Shown: positions 7,352 to 15,183 of the stretch, in pieces | Layout of the letters: each line of letters opens with the position of its first letter | How positions within the stretch are numbered: the stretch's first letter is position 1 | Source of the DNA: an uncultured bacterium | GTDB taxonomy: Bacteria > Bacillota > Clostridia > Oscillospirales > Acutalibacteraceae | Reading direction: 5' to 3' | DNA length: 22,118 bases | NCBI GenBank assembly: GCA_905215055.1 | Contig: CAJMOH010000045.1 | Span: 1-22,118 of the forward strand | Notes under the pieces: generated by a model | Told to the model about the DNA's origin: nothing | The model's database searches: none | What the model saw: the letters and a program-made list of their open reading frames with translations, nothing else | Program-made: the position numbers and the translations under genes

Positions 7352-8134
7352 TTATTTCTCTCCCAGCTGACTGGGCAGCTTTCCGTATACCTTCTTAAAC
7401 ATATTGACAAAATTGGCATAGTTCTGATAGCCCACCTCCTGAGCTGCCGCCGTGGCGGAAAGCCCGCCCTTCATCAACTCCATAGCCAAACTCATCCTCT
7501 GGTTGATGATAAACTTGTTGATAGAAATTCCTTTGGCCTTTTTAAAAACGCGATTGAGATAATCTGGATTCAGATGGGCGCGAAAGGCCAGATCTTCCAC
7601 GGAAAGCTTGTCGGAAAGATGGCCCAGAATATAACTCGCGGTTTTTTCCGCGATGACCGCCCCATCCTCCGCCGTGCCGGTATGCTCTTTCGCGGTATCC
7701 ATCTGCTGGTGCAGCCACTGTTCGCCATAGCGCTCCATCTGGCGCTTTCTGTCCAAAGCCTGCTGGGAAGAGACCATTTTCAAAACCAGCTCCTCCACAT
7801 GGGTGTACTCCAGGGGCTTCAGCAAATAGTCCACACAGCCCAGCTGGAGGGCGTCCCGGGCATAGTCAAACTCCGCGTGACAGGTGAGAAACGCGCAGGG
7901 AATGTCCTTGACCGCTTCCTGAGAGCGAATCCACCGCAGCAGGTCCATACCGTTTTCCTCCGGCATTTCAATGTCCAGCAGGGCCAGGTCAATATGCTTT
8001 TCCAACAGCAATTCTCTGGCGCTTCGCACGGTGTAGGCCGGGAACACCCGCTGGATGCCGCACCGCTCCCAGCGCACTCCCTCCAGCATGCCCTGAACCG
8101 AAACCACCTCGTCGTCCACCAAGAGCAGATTCAT
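7352..8134 (-). CDS. YesN-type response regulator with AraC DNA-binding domain
   Basis: A 260-residue regulator. The receiver domain (1-115) has acidic pocket D7/D8, phospho-acceptor D54 (LLDIEMPEENG), T84 and K106 (LLKPLEY). A linker of about 45 residues leads to an AraC/XylS double helix-turn-helix (about 160-258: LSVEDLAFRAHLNPDYLNRVFKK, AAAQEVGYQNYANFVNMFKKVYG). ATG 8134 overlaps the kinase stop as ATGA, showing translational coupling. The downstream gene is the glycosidase. Regulators of this kind bind direct repeats upstream of sugar-transport genes; the likely target is the promoter at 16851-16879. An upstream in-frame ATG at 8263 lies inside the kinase gene and is unlikely to be used. 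Confidence 0.92.
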   Translation of the reverse strand: MNLLLVDDEVVSVQGMLEGVRWERCGIQRVFPAYTVRSARELLLEKHIDLALLDIEMPEENGMDLLRWIRSQEAVKDIPCAFLTCHAEFDYARDALQLGCVDYLLKPLEYTHVEELVLKMVSSQQALDRKRQMERYGEQWLHQQMDTAKEHTGTAEDGAVIAEKTASYILGHLSDKLSVEDLAFRAHLNPDYLNRVFKKAKGISINKFIINQRMSLAMELMKGGLSATAAAQEVGYQNYANFVNMFKKVYGKLPSQLGEK

Positions 8135-9798
8135 TTCCCGTTTCCCCCTTCTGAATTTCTGGGAAGAAGCACCGTGTATTTTGTCCCCTCGGAAAACCGG
8201 GACTCCACCAAAAGCTCCGCCTCTTCCCCGCAAAGCAGCTTCAGCCGCTTTCGGGCGTTCCAAATTCCTATGTGCCTGCCGTCTTTCTTTTCCACGGGAA
8301 CCTGGCGCTGGATCTGCTCTAAAATGTCCGGAGGAATACCGGGGCCGTCATCCACCACCTCCAGCACCGCCATGCCGCCTTGGGGATAAGAGCGCAGGGT
8401 GATGTCGATGTAGTTTCCCACAGAGACAGCGTATTTTCCCACATTCTCCATGATGCTGTGAAGGAGAAAGGTAGGGATCTTCACCTCCCTCACAGATTCA
8501 TCCAGCTCCTGTGTAAAGCCAAAGCAGTCGGGATACTGGGTGTAAAGCACCTTGAAATAGCCGGACACCAGCTCGCACTCCTCCGCCAGCGTATGCACGT
8601 CTCCCTTGGAAAAAAGCTTTCGGAAATATTTGGACAGATACAGGGTCATCTCCTGGATCCCTTTATAGTTTTGAATCTGCGCCATAGAGTAGATCAGGTG
8701 GAACAGATTCAGCATAAAGTGAGGCCGCACCTGAAGCTGGATGTTTCGCATGAGAATTTTGCTTTTTTCCAGCTCCCGCTCATAGGACTCGATCTTTAAA
8801 TGGGTGATCTGCTGAGCCATGGCGTTAAAGGAGTGGGCCATATGGGAAAACTCCCGGGAAGAGAGCTTTTGAGTAATGCGGTAATCCGCCTGGCCGGACT
8901 CGATGGCCCGAAAGGCCCGGTCCAGCACGCCAAGGGGCCGAAGGATCATCCTGTGGAACAAAATATATAAAAACGGCACCAGCAGCAGGCAGGCAAAGGA
9001 GAAAACAAAGGCCACCCGGTTGACAATGGGCAGAGAGTAGTAAATGGTGTCCTGATCCACCTGCAGCTCTACCACCACCGGCGCGTTATCAGAGCGCGCG
9101 TAGACATAGAGCGTTCCGTTTTGTTCCAGCGTCATCTGCCGCAGGTCAAAACCCTGAGGCAGCTCGTCCCACCCCAGCAGGGCCACGGCGCTGTCATCAA
9201 AGCGCACGTTGGCGTTGATCTGCTCCAAAAAGCCGCTTACATCAATGGCGCTGCCATATCGCACGCTCTCCTCCACACATTCCCGAAAAAGGTACTGTCT
9301 TTCGCCAATCTCCACCAGCTCCCACACAGAGGGGCCAAGGCTTTCCTCTCTCTGAGCGAGAAAGGTTTGAACGGTCTCCCGATTTTCCGATTGGTCGTTG
9401 GAAAACGCAACCACTGTCTGCTGGCTCTCTTCGGCCATGAGATAGTAAAAGCCGCTGATGGAATTGACAGCGAGATTGTTGGAAAAGTCACGGTACACGC
9501 TGTGCAGGGAAACCAAGAAAAAATCGTCCCCCTCGTCCATGGATACCCGGATAAAGTCCGAGTCCTCGGTGCTTTGGGTATACAGATACAACTCCATGGT
9601 ATCCATCTGATTGTCCAGGCGCAGCATGGCAAGCTCCATCACGTTGCGCCCGGAATTGATCATTTGAAAGCGCAGCGCCGCCATATAGCTTTGGGTGCTG
9701 TAAATCAACAGCACGTTTACCGGCACCAGGGCGCACAGGAATATCAGGATGATCTTACTGGCCACCGACCAGCTTCTCCACGCTTTTTTGATGCTCAT
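8131..9798 (-). CDS. YesM/LytS-type sensor histidine kinase
   Basis: A 555-residue membrane kinase. One transmembrane helix lies at about 15-36, an extracellular sensor at about 37-258, the second helix at about 259-282 and a HAMP domain at about 283-336. The His_kinase segment (IQLQVRPHFMLNLFHLIYSM) contains phospho-acceptor H360. The ATPase domain has N-box ENVGKYA (451-457; the usual form is EN-A-KH), G1 box DDGPGI (483-488) and G2-type GIWNARKRLKLL (511-522). The N-box Lys-Tyr-Ala replaces the common Lys-His-Gly but keeps the Asn that binds magnesium. Ribosome binding site AAGGAG; the esterase stops 14 nt upstream. It probably senses the imported sugar or its binding protein and phosphorylates the adjacent regulator. 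Confidence 0.92.
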   Translation of the reverse strand: MSIKKAWRSWSVASKIILIFLCALVPVNVLLIYSTQSYMAALRFQMINSGRNVMELAMLRLDNQMDTMELYLYTQSTEDSDFIRVSMDEGDDFFLVSLHSVYRDFSNNLAVNSISGFYYLMAEESQQTVVAFSNDQSENRETVQTFLAQREESLGPSVWELVEIGERQYLFRECVEESVRYGSAIDVSGFLEQINANVRFDDSAVALLGWDELPQGFDLRQMTLEQNGTLYVYARSDNAPVVVELQVDQDTIYYSLPIVNRVAFVFSFACLLLVPFLYILFHRMILRPLGVLDRAFRAIESGQADYRITQKLSSREFSHMAHSFNAMAQQITHLKIESYERELEKSKILMRNIQLQVRPHFMLNLFHLIYSMAQIQNYKGIQEMTLYLSKYFRKLFSKGDVHTLAEECELVSGYFKVLYTQYPDCFGFTQELDESVREVKIPTFLLHSIMENVGKYAVSVGNYIDITLRSYPQGGMAVLEVVDDGPGIPPDILEQIQRQVPVEKKDGRHIGIWNARKRLKLLCGEEAELLVESRFSEGTKYTVLLPRNSEGGNGK

Positions 9799-9812
9799 GG
9801 CCCTTTTTCTCC

Positions 9813-11330
9813 TTATTTGACTGGGATCATCAGCTCCCTGACAAACGGCCGCAGGGAAAATCCCTCCTGATTGAACACATTGACAGGGTCATAGCCCTTC
9901 TGGGCGAAGGCCAGCCTTACGCGGTTTCCCGGCTGGAAGGCAGGGGAGCCGATCACCAGCCGCTCTCCCGCGGCCTCCCACCAAAAGTCCCGGCAGGGAA
10001 CGCCGTTTACAGCGACCTCCAGGGCCTGGTAGCCCTCCAGCTCCTCCCGCCAAACCAGACCGCCCACCGTATCGGTGAAGGTGAGAGCCAGCCTTCCGGT
10101 CTCCGCCTCCACATGGAACAGCCGGGGAGAGCCGGCCTGGATCGAGGCTCCGTAGGTCTCCTTCAGCGCCAGCTGTGCCAGCCTTTCGCCGACAGGGCGT
10201 TTTCCACGCGGGTGAATATTCCAGCGGGCGCCGCAGTCCATGGTGGACACCAGATACACCTTGTCCATGGCGTCCGCCACAGCTTCCTGCTGCTGGCGGA
10301 TTTGGGGATAGCCGGCCCCATCAGCACCCATCCAGGACTCAAAGGAGGGCAGCTGCACCACATAAAAGGGCAGCGGCTCTCCCCACAGGGTCCGCCAGCT
10401 CTCGATCAGAGCCGTGAGCATCACGCCGTAAAGCTCTGGCTTCATGCTGTCCGACTCTCCCTGATACCAGAGCACGCCCCGAACGCTGTAAGGCGCCAGA
10501 GGCTTTACCATGGTCTGGTACAGCCGGCCCGGGCCGCTTTGATAGGGTGGACAAGGGTTTTCTGGCGGCGGCGGAAGCTGCGCCATCCAGCTCTGCTGCT
10601 GCTCCCGGCTGGCTCCAAAAAGCAGCTGGCAGGAGATTTTGTCCTCAAACAGCTTGCCGCGGCCGGAAAGAGGATTGTCAAGGTAGCCGGCCTTCAGGTC
10701 CTCCTCCGCGGCGCCGGCGGTTGCCTTGGCGTAATGATCCAGCCACCACTCCCCGGCAGTTCCACGAAGCCGGACAGGGTCGATCCAGGGGACAGAGGGC
10801 GTGCCGCCCCAGGCGCAAAGGATAACCCCCACCACATGGCCGGTTTCCCGGGCGAGCCGCCTTGCGAAATAGTAGGCCACCGCCGAGTGGTATTTCACGT
10901 CCTCCAGGGTTGTGTTTCCCCGCCAAAAGCCCCAATCGGCGTAGTCGAAGCGCTCCAGGGCTTCGGGGCAGGCGATTTCCGGCACGCCGAAGCTGCGGAC
11001 CTCTCCCTCTCCCAGAGACCGATCGCCGAAGCCGCGGTCAAAATACATTTGAAATTCCATGTTGGACTGGCCCGCCGCCAGCCAGACCTCTCCCACCGCC
11101 ACATGAGAAACCGTCAGGGTTTCGCCGCACGTCACGGTCAGGGTCTCTTCCCCGCTGAAATCCAGGGGAGGCAGCTGCGCCTGAAACGCGCCGTCCTTTA
11201 CCGGAGCCAACACGCTGTGCCCCTGTATAGACACCCTGACTTGATCTCCATCTGCCCGGCCCCAAATCCACAGGGGCTTTCCGCCCTGCAAAACCATGCC
11301 GTCGCCAAACAGCGCCGGTAAACAAACCAT
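9813..11330 (-). CDS. SASA-family carbohydrate esterase (sialate O-acetylesterase-like)
   Basis: A 505-residue SGNH-fold esterase. The nucleophile motif is GQSNM with S89, block III-like WYQGESD lies at 288-294, the GGTPSVPW loop at 175-182, and the catalytic His region is NIHPRGKRPVGERLA (H373, with D365 nearby). A beta-rich N-terminal domain precedes the core. No signal peptide is present, unlike many secreted SASA enzymes. The family removes O-acetyl groups from sugars; despite its name many members act on plant polysaccharide fragments. Start ATG 11330 is preceded by AAAGGAGG. It lies between the MBL-fold hydrolase and the kinase in the operon. The expected role is cytoplasmic de-acetylation of the imported oligosaccharide. 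Confidence 0.86.
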   Translation of the reverse strand: MVCLPALFGDGMVLQGGKPLWIWGRADGDQVRVSIQGHSVLAPVKDGAFQAQLPPLDFSGEETLTVTCGETLTVSHVAVGEVWLAAGQSNMEFQMYFDRGFGDRSLGEGEVRSFGVPEIACPEALERFDYADWGFWRGNTTLEDVKYHSAVAYYFARRLARETGHVVGVILCAWGGTPSVPWIDPVRLRGTAGEWWLDHYAKATAGAAEEDLKAGYLDNPLSGRGKLFEDKISCQLLFGASREQQQSWMAQLPPPPENPCPPYQSGPGRLYQTMVKPLAPYSVRGVLWYQGESDSMKPELYGVMLTALIESWRTLWGEPLPFYVVQLPSFESWMGADGAGYPQIRQQQEAVADAMDKVYLVSTMDCGARWNIHPRGKRPVGERLAQLALKETYGASIQAGSPRLFHVEAETGRLALTFTDTVGGLVWREELEGYQALEVAVNGVPCRDFWWEAAGERLVIGSPAFQPGNRVRLAFAQKGYDPVNVFNQEGFSLRPFVRELMIPVK

Positions 11331-11357
11331 CTCATATCCTCCTTTCTGAAAACAGGA

Positions 11358-11398
11358 AACGGGGAGGGCTGCCCGTGCCGCGAGCCGCCCTCACCGTT
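11358..11398 (-). other. Intercistronic hairpin after the MBL hydrolase gene
   Basis: Directly after the MBL stop codon the transcript can form an imperfect stem (AACGG and GAGGGC arms, one mismatch, 11387-11398 with 11358-11369) around a GC-rich loop. No U-tract follows, and the esterase ribosome binding site lies about 15 nt further on. It may stabilise the upstream mRNA or tune expression of the downstream genes. Confidence 0.4.
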
Positions 11399-12208
11399 TT
11401 ATTCTCCATAGCTGATCCGCACGCCCTGTTTCTCCACACAGAGCGCCTTCCGGCCGGCAACCCACTCCACCTCCCGGGGAACAGCGGACCCGTCCAGGAT
11501 AGAGCGGCAGAGCTCCACACAGGTGGGCAGCACATGGGGCGGCATGGCCAGACAGTCGGGGTTTCCCATGTAGCCGATATGACCGTTCCAGTTCTGGTCA
11601 AACCGTCCGCTCAGGCGGTGAAGCTTTTCCAAATACGCCAGCGCCTGGGAGATGGGCCCGGCAAAAATTCCCAGGTTCACGTTGCAGGCGTCCCCTGAGA
11701 AGAGGATGCGCCGGCTGTCGTCGATCAGGCAGATGGAGCCCGGCGTGTGACCCGGGGTTTCCACCACCTCCAGCCGGCGGCCGCCCAGGTCAAACACGTC
11801 CCCCTCGCCAATGGGGAGAAGCTCCGGTGTTTTCTCAATGGGATGAATGGCCTCGGGATCGTAGTCGTACACCCGAAACGCACCCCGCTCTCCCAAAGAG
11901 CGGTTGTAGCCCCGCAGGCGGTCCAGATCCACCTGGCGCACCTGGTCAAAATCCGCCGGGTGAACATACAGCCTGTCAAACCAGCCGATGCCTCCCACAT
12001 GATCCCCGTGGCCATGGGTAAGCACCACATCACAGGGCTTGTCCGTAAAACGGCGGATCACAGCCGGAAGGTCAATTAACCCGCAGCCGGTGTCAATAAG
12101 CAGCGCCCGTTCCCCGCCAATTACCAGAAACTCCGCGGCAATGCCGTACTCGTTGATGGCGTAGGTATCCGGCGCGATTTCTGAAATAAAGGGTTCCTTG
12201 ATACCCAT
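11399..12208 (-). CDS. MBL-fold metallo-hydrolase
   Basis: A 269-residue metallo-beta-lactamase-fold protein with the full metal set: THGHGDH (H65, H67, D69, H70), H154 in ETPGHTPGS, D173 in FSGDACN and H210 in NWNGHIG. The glyoxalase II/lactonase-like layout suggests hydrolysis of a thioester, ester or lactone; the substrate is not visible. ATG 12208 was chosen over an upstream ATG at 12277 because AAAGGAGAG precedes it and the MBL domain starts there, while the upstream choice would run into the SGNH gene. No signal peptide, so cytoplasmic. Its place between two esterases in a sugar operon suggests a role on a sugar-derived ester or lactone, which is an inference. Confidence 0.85.
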   Translation of the reverse strand: MGIKEPFISEIAPDTYAINEYGIAAEFLVIGGERALLIDTGCGLIDLPAVIRRFTDKPCDVVLTHGHGDHVGGIGWFDRLYVHPADFDQVRQVDLDRLRGYNRSLGERGAFRVYDYDPEAIHPIEKTPELLPIGEGDVFDLGGRRLEVVETPGHTPGSICLIDDSRRILFSGDACNVNLGIFAGPISQALAYLEKLHRLSGRFDQNWNGHIGYMGNPDCLAMPPHVLPTCVELCRSILDGSAVPREVEWVAGRKALCVEKQGVRISYGE

Positions 12209-12264
12209 ACAGCTCTCCTTTCGTTGCAGCGTTCTTGAAATGGCGTTTTCCACGCCAAAGCTCT

Positions 12265-13167
12265 CTATTCCCCGCACAGCTTCATCAGCGTGAGGGCGTA
12301 GGCAGTATGGCCCTCCACCCCGGGATGGTTAATGCCGTTTGCCAGCAGCTCTTTCCAGGGACAGCCTGCGTCTCTGGCCTTCTCCCACACAGCGTAGGCG
12401 TCTGCCAAGCAAACGCCCTCCTCCCAGGCCACCTCCCGCACAGCCCGCACACGGTCCTCGGTGCGCTCTCCCTCCGGAGGCGGCTCCATCATGGGATTGG
12501 GCAAATCCCCGTTGGGGGTCATCAACACCAGATCCGCCTGGGTTTCTTTTTGCAGCTTCCGCACCAGCTGACGGAGAAGCTCCTTATACTGGGCGGTGGT
12601 GCCAAGCCCTGGTCCCCAGTTGAGCACCCCGTTGATGAGAACCAGGTCCGGCTGATACCGCACCACGTCCCGTTCCGCTCGGGCGGCCATGGAGCGCAGG
12701 TGGTCTCCCGCGATTCCAGCGTTGATCGTACTGACAGAGGTGCGCTCAAACTTGTCCAAAAGCATGGAACGGAACTGTTCCAAATAGCAGACTCGGGCAT
12801 CGGTTACCTCCACAGGAGACAAAGCAGGCAGCTCTCCCCGGTCAAAGGCCTCCTCCACCCCGTGAAAACCCAGCCTTCGCACCAGCTCCATGCGCCTTTG
12901 GGCCGCCTCCATACCGCCCTCCGGAGCGGGCAAGGCCTCGAAATGTCCCGCTGTCACACTGTCTCCCAGGGCGGCAATCACCGGGTTTTTCCGCTCCAGA
13001 CCCTGCTCGTCCAGGCCAAAGCCGCTGAGAACCCCAATGCTGCCCTGATTCATCGCCATCCTCCGCAGAAACCTCAGGGGACGGGCAGGGCTGCGGCAGG
13101 GCTCTTCCTTGGCGCATTGAAGCAGCATCTCCCCATAGGGCTGCTTACATTGAAATTTCGTTCGCAT
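12265..13167 (-). CDS. SGNH/GDSL hydrolase
   Basis: A 300-residue SGNH hydrolase with block I ALGDSVTAG (nucleophile S70), block II-like INAGIAGD (148-155, Gly as oxyanion donor), block III-like LVLINGVLNWG (Asn in place of the usual G-x-N-D context), and block V ANGINHPGVEGH near the C-terminus carrying the catalytic His. The first 60 residues are unlike a signal peptide, so it is probably cytoplasmic. Members include rhamnogalacturonan acetylesterases and other sugar deacetylases; the exact activity is not clear. The ribosome binding site is GAGGTG, 7 nt from ATG 13167. The gene starts 36 nt after the permease stop and is the first enzyme gene of the operon. Confidence 0.82.
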   Translation of the reverse strand: MRTKFQCKQPYGEMLLQCAKEEPCRSPARPLRFLRRMAMNQGSIGVLSGFGLDEQGLERKNPVIAALGDSVTAGHFEALPAPEGGMEAAQRRMELVRRLGFHGVEEAFDRGELPALSPVEVTDARVCYLEQFRSMLLDKFERTSVSTINAGIAGDHLRSMAARAERDVVRYQPDLVLINGVLNWGPGLGTTAQYKELLRQLVRKLQKETQADLVLMTPNGDLPNPMMEPPPEGERTEDRVRAVREVAWEEGVCLADAYAVWEKARDAGCPWKELLANGINHPGVEGHTAYALTLMKLCGE

Positions 13168-13203
13168 ACAGCCGCACCTCTTTATGCAATATTCCTATTA
13201 ATT

Positions 13204-14106
13204 TTACCCTTTTACCGCTCCAACAGCAATCCCTTTTACAAAATATTTTTGGAAGAAGGGATACGCTACTAGGATGGGGACCACCGCTACCACCGCGATA
13301 GCCATACGCATACTGGTGGTGGGAAGATCCGAGGTATCCACGCTCAACCCCATAGAAGCGGAGTTGCTGGCCAGGAAATTGATGTCCTCGTTCATCTGGT
13401 TTAAAATGGTTTGAATGGTGTAATAGGCCGCGCCGTTGCGCTTGGTCAGGTAATACAGGCCGTTGGTCCAGTCGTTCCAATAGCCAATGGCCTGAAGCAA
13501 GCCCACCGTGGCCAGAATCGGCACCGCCAGAGGCATGACAATCCGCACAAAGATCTTGATCTCCCCGGCGCCGTCAATGCGGGCGGCCTCCAGCAGCTCT
13601 CCCACCACGTTGGTGGAGAAGTAGTTTTTCACCAGAATGATGTTGAAGGCGTTCATCATCAGGTTGGGCACAATCAGGGCAAAAATGGTGTCCTTGATGT
13701 GGATCACATTGGAATAGATAAAGTAAGAGGCCACAATGCCGCCGTTAAACAGCATGGAGATAATCACCATCATCATCAGAACCCGCTGAAGCGGAAGCCC
13801 CGGCACGGAAAGGGAATAGGCAAACATGGCTGTCATCAGCAGTCCGGCCGTAGTTCCAATTACCGTTACCAGGATGGTCATCAAATATCCAGAGCCAATG
13901 GTGCGCCACTCCTGGGCCAGATACTCGTAGGCGGCGGTGGAATAGGCCGAGGGGAAAAAGGAATATCCCTCTGTCAACGCCACCGAGTTTTGCGTGAACG
14001 AGGCGATTACCAAAAGAACAAACGGCACCAGAGCCAAAACCGCGATCAGCAGCAGCACTCCGTGGGAAAGCACCCGCATCACTTTATCGTTGGTGGAAGA
14101 AATCAT
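13204..14106 (-). CDS. Carbohydrate ABC transporter permease (LplC/YtcP type)
   Basis: A 300-residue inner-membrane permease with six predicted helices (first at about 15-36) and the ATPase-contacting EAA loop EAARIDGAGEIKIFVRIVMPL (starts near residue 173). The C-terminus GIAVGAVKG is the usual end of this family. ATG 14106 was chosen because AAAGGAGGG precedes it and the first helix begins shortly after; a longer frame upstream overlaps the other permease gene and reads as a shadow. It forms the membrane channel with the product of 14130-15077. No ATPase gene is in the operon, as is common for this transporter family, which shares an MsmX-type ATPase. Confidence 0.92.
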   Translation of the reverse strand: MISSTNDKVMRVLSHGVLLLIAVLALVPFVLLVIASFTQNSVALTEGYSFFPSAYSTAAYEYLAQEWRTIGSGYLMTILVTVIGTTAGLLMTAMFAYSLSVPGLPLQRVLMMMVIISMLFNGGIVASYFIYSNVIHIKDTIFALIVPNLMMNAFNIILVKNYFSTNVVGELLEAARIDGAGEIKIFVRIVMPLAVPILATVGLLQAIGYWNDWTNGLYYLTKRNGAAYYTIQTILNQMNEDINFLASNSASMGLSVDTSDLPTTSMRMAIAVVAVVPILVAYPFFQKYFVKGIAVGAVKG

Positions 14107-14129
14107 TTGCTTGGCCCTCCTTTCATAAA

Positions 14130-15077
14130 TCAGAACAGGGCGTTGGAACGATCCAGCTTGCGGATGGCTCCATTTGCCAGCATGATGCAGATAAAGCCCA
14201 CAATGGACTGGTACACGCTGGCCGCAGAGGACATGGCGTAATCGTTGTTGTTCATCAGGGCGTTGTACACATACACATCCAGCGTGCGGGTGGTGGAGTA
14301 CAGCATGCCCGAGTTTTTCGGGACCTGGTAGAACAGGCTGAAATCCGAATTGAAAATACGGCCCAGAGCCAGGATGGTCAGCGTGATTACCGTGGGCTTT
14401 AGCAGAGGCAGGGTAATGTTTTTGATCTGCTGCCACTTGGTGGCGCCGTCAATGGTGGCCGCCTCGTAATAGTCGGTGCTGATGCTGATCAAGCTGGAAT
14501 AGTAAATCACGCACTGGAAGCCGATGGATTTCCACACCTGCACAAAGATCAGAATCGCGGGCCAATACTTGGCCTCGGTATACCAGGAAATGGGCTGCAG
14601 GCCCAGAGGCTCTAAAATGGAATTGTTGATAAAGCCTGTGTCCGTGGCCAGAAACGCGTAAGCCAGATAGCTTACCACAACCCAGCTGATTAAAAACGGC
14701 ACCAGCATAATGCTCTGGTAGAAGCGGGTGGCCAGCTTGCCCCGCACTTCGTTTAAGAAGATAGCCACCGCAATGCCCAGCACAGCGTTCAAGACGATGA
14801 AGGCCAAGTTGTAGCACACCGTGTTTCGGGTGATCTGCCATGCGTCGGAGGACCGAAAGAGATACTGAAAGTTTTGCAGGCCCGCCCAATCGCTGAACAA
14901 AATTCCCTTGCGGAAGTCCAGGTCCTTAAAGGCGATCACCACGCCAAACATGGGCAGGTAGTTGTTGATAATCAGATAGATTACGCCGGGAAGAGCCAGC
15001 AGGTACACCGGCAAAAAGCGTTTCCAGTGGATCTTGCGCTTAACTTTTTCTTTTTTCATCGGTAGGACTTTTTCCAT
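14130..15077 (-). CDS. Carbohydrate ABC transporter permease (LplB/YteP type)
   Basis: A 315-residue permease with a basic N-terminus, about six membrane helices (first at about 21-40: VYLLALPGVIYLIINNYLPM) and the EAA loop EAATIDGATKWQQIKNITLPLL from residue 205. FGVVIAFKDLDFRKGI near residue 44 is typical of LplB-like proteins that import complex oligosaccharides. ATG 15077 follows AAGGAGG at a good distance; an internal Met at residue 7 is a poorer alternative. It is paired with the second permease 23 nt downstream and with the binding protein upstream. Confidence 0.92.
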   Translation of the reverse strand: MEKVLPMKKEKVKRKIHWKRFLPVYLLALPGVIYLIINNYLPMFGVVIAFKDLDFRKGILFSDWAGLQNFQYLFRSSDAWQITRNTVCYNLAFIVLNAVLGIAVAIFLNEVRGKLATRFYQSIMLVPFLISWVVVSYLAYAFLATDTGFINNSILEPLGLQPISWYTEAKYWPAILIFVQVWKSIGFQCVIYYSSLISISTDYYEAATIDGATKWQQIKNITLPLLKPTVITLTILALGRIFNSDFSLFYQVPKNSGMLYSTTRTLDVYVYNALMNNNDYAMSSAASVYQSIVGFICIMLANGAIRKLDRSNALF

Positions 15078-15117
15078 GGCAGGGACCTCCTTCTTTGGAA
15101 AAAGGGCCTGTTTGATT

Positions 15118-15147
15118 TTGTCCCCCGGCAGGCTTGCCGGAGGACAA
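15118..15147 (-). other. Intercistronic hairpin between binding-protein and permease genes
   Basis: A 13-bp stem (15118-15130 with 15135-15147, one G-U pair in the transcript) with a four-base loop lies between the binding-protein stop and the permease start, without a U-tract. Such hairpins commonly protect the 3' end of binding-protein mRNA and give a high ratio of binding protein to permease. The role here is inferred from position. Confidence 0.6.
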
Positions 15148-15183
15148 TCTCAAACGGACAGATGGGGTTTTAGAGGGCTGTGT

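Noticed and set aside
5330..8389. Long plus-strand open frames antisense to the glycosidase and regulator genes
   Set aside because: No ribosome binding sites and no recognisable domains, with His/Gln-rich composition typical of shadows of GC-rich genes.
12235..13272. Plus-strand frame of 345 codons opposite the SGNH gene
   Set aside because: Antisense shadow; the minus-strand frame has clear SGNH blocks and correct operon spacing.
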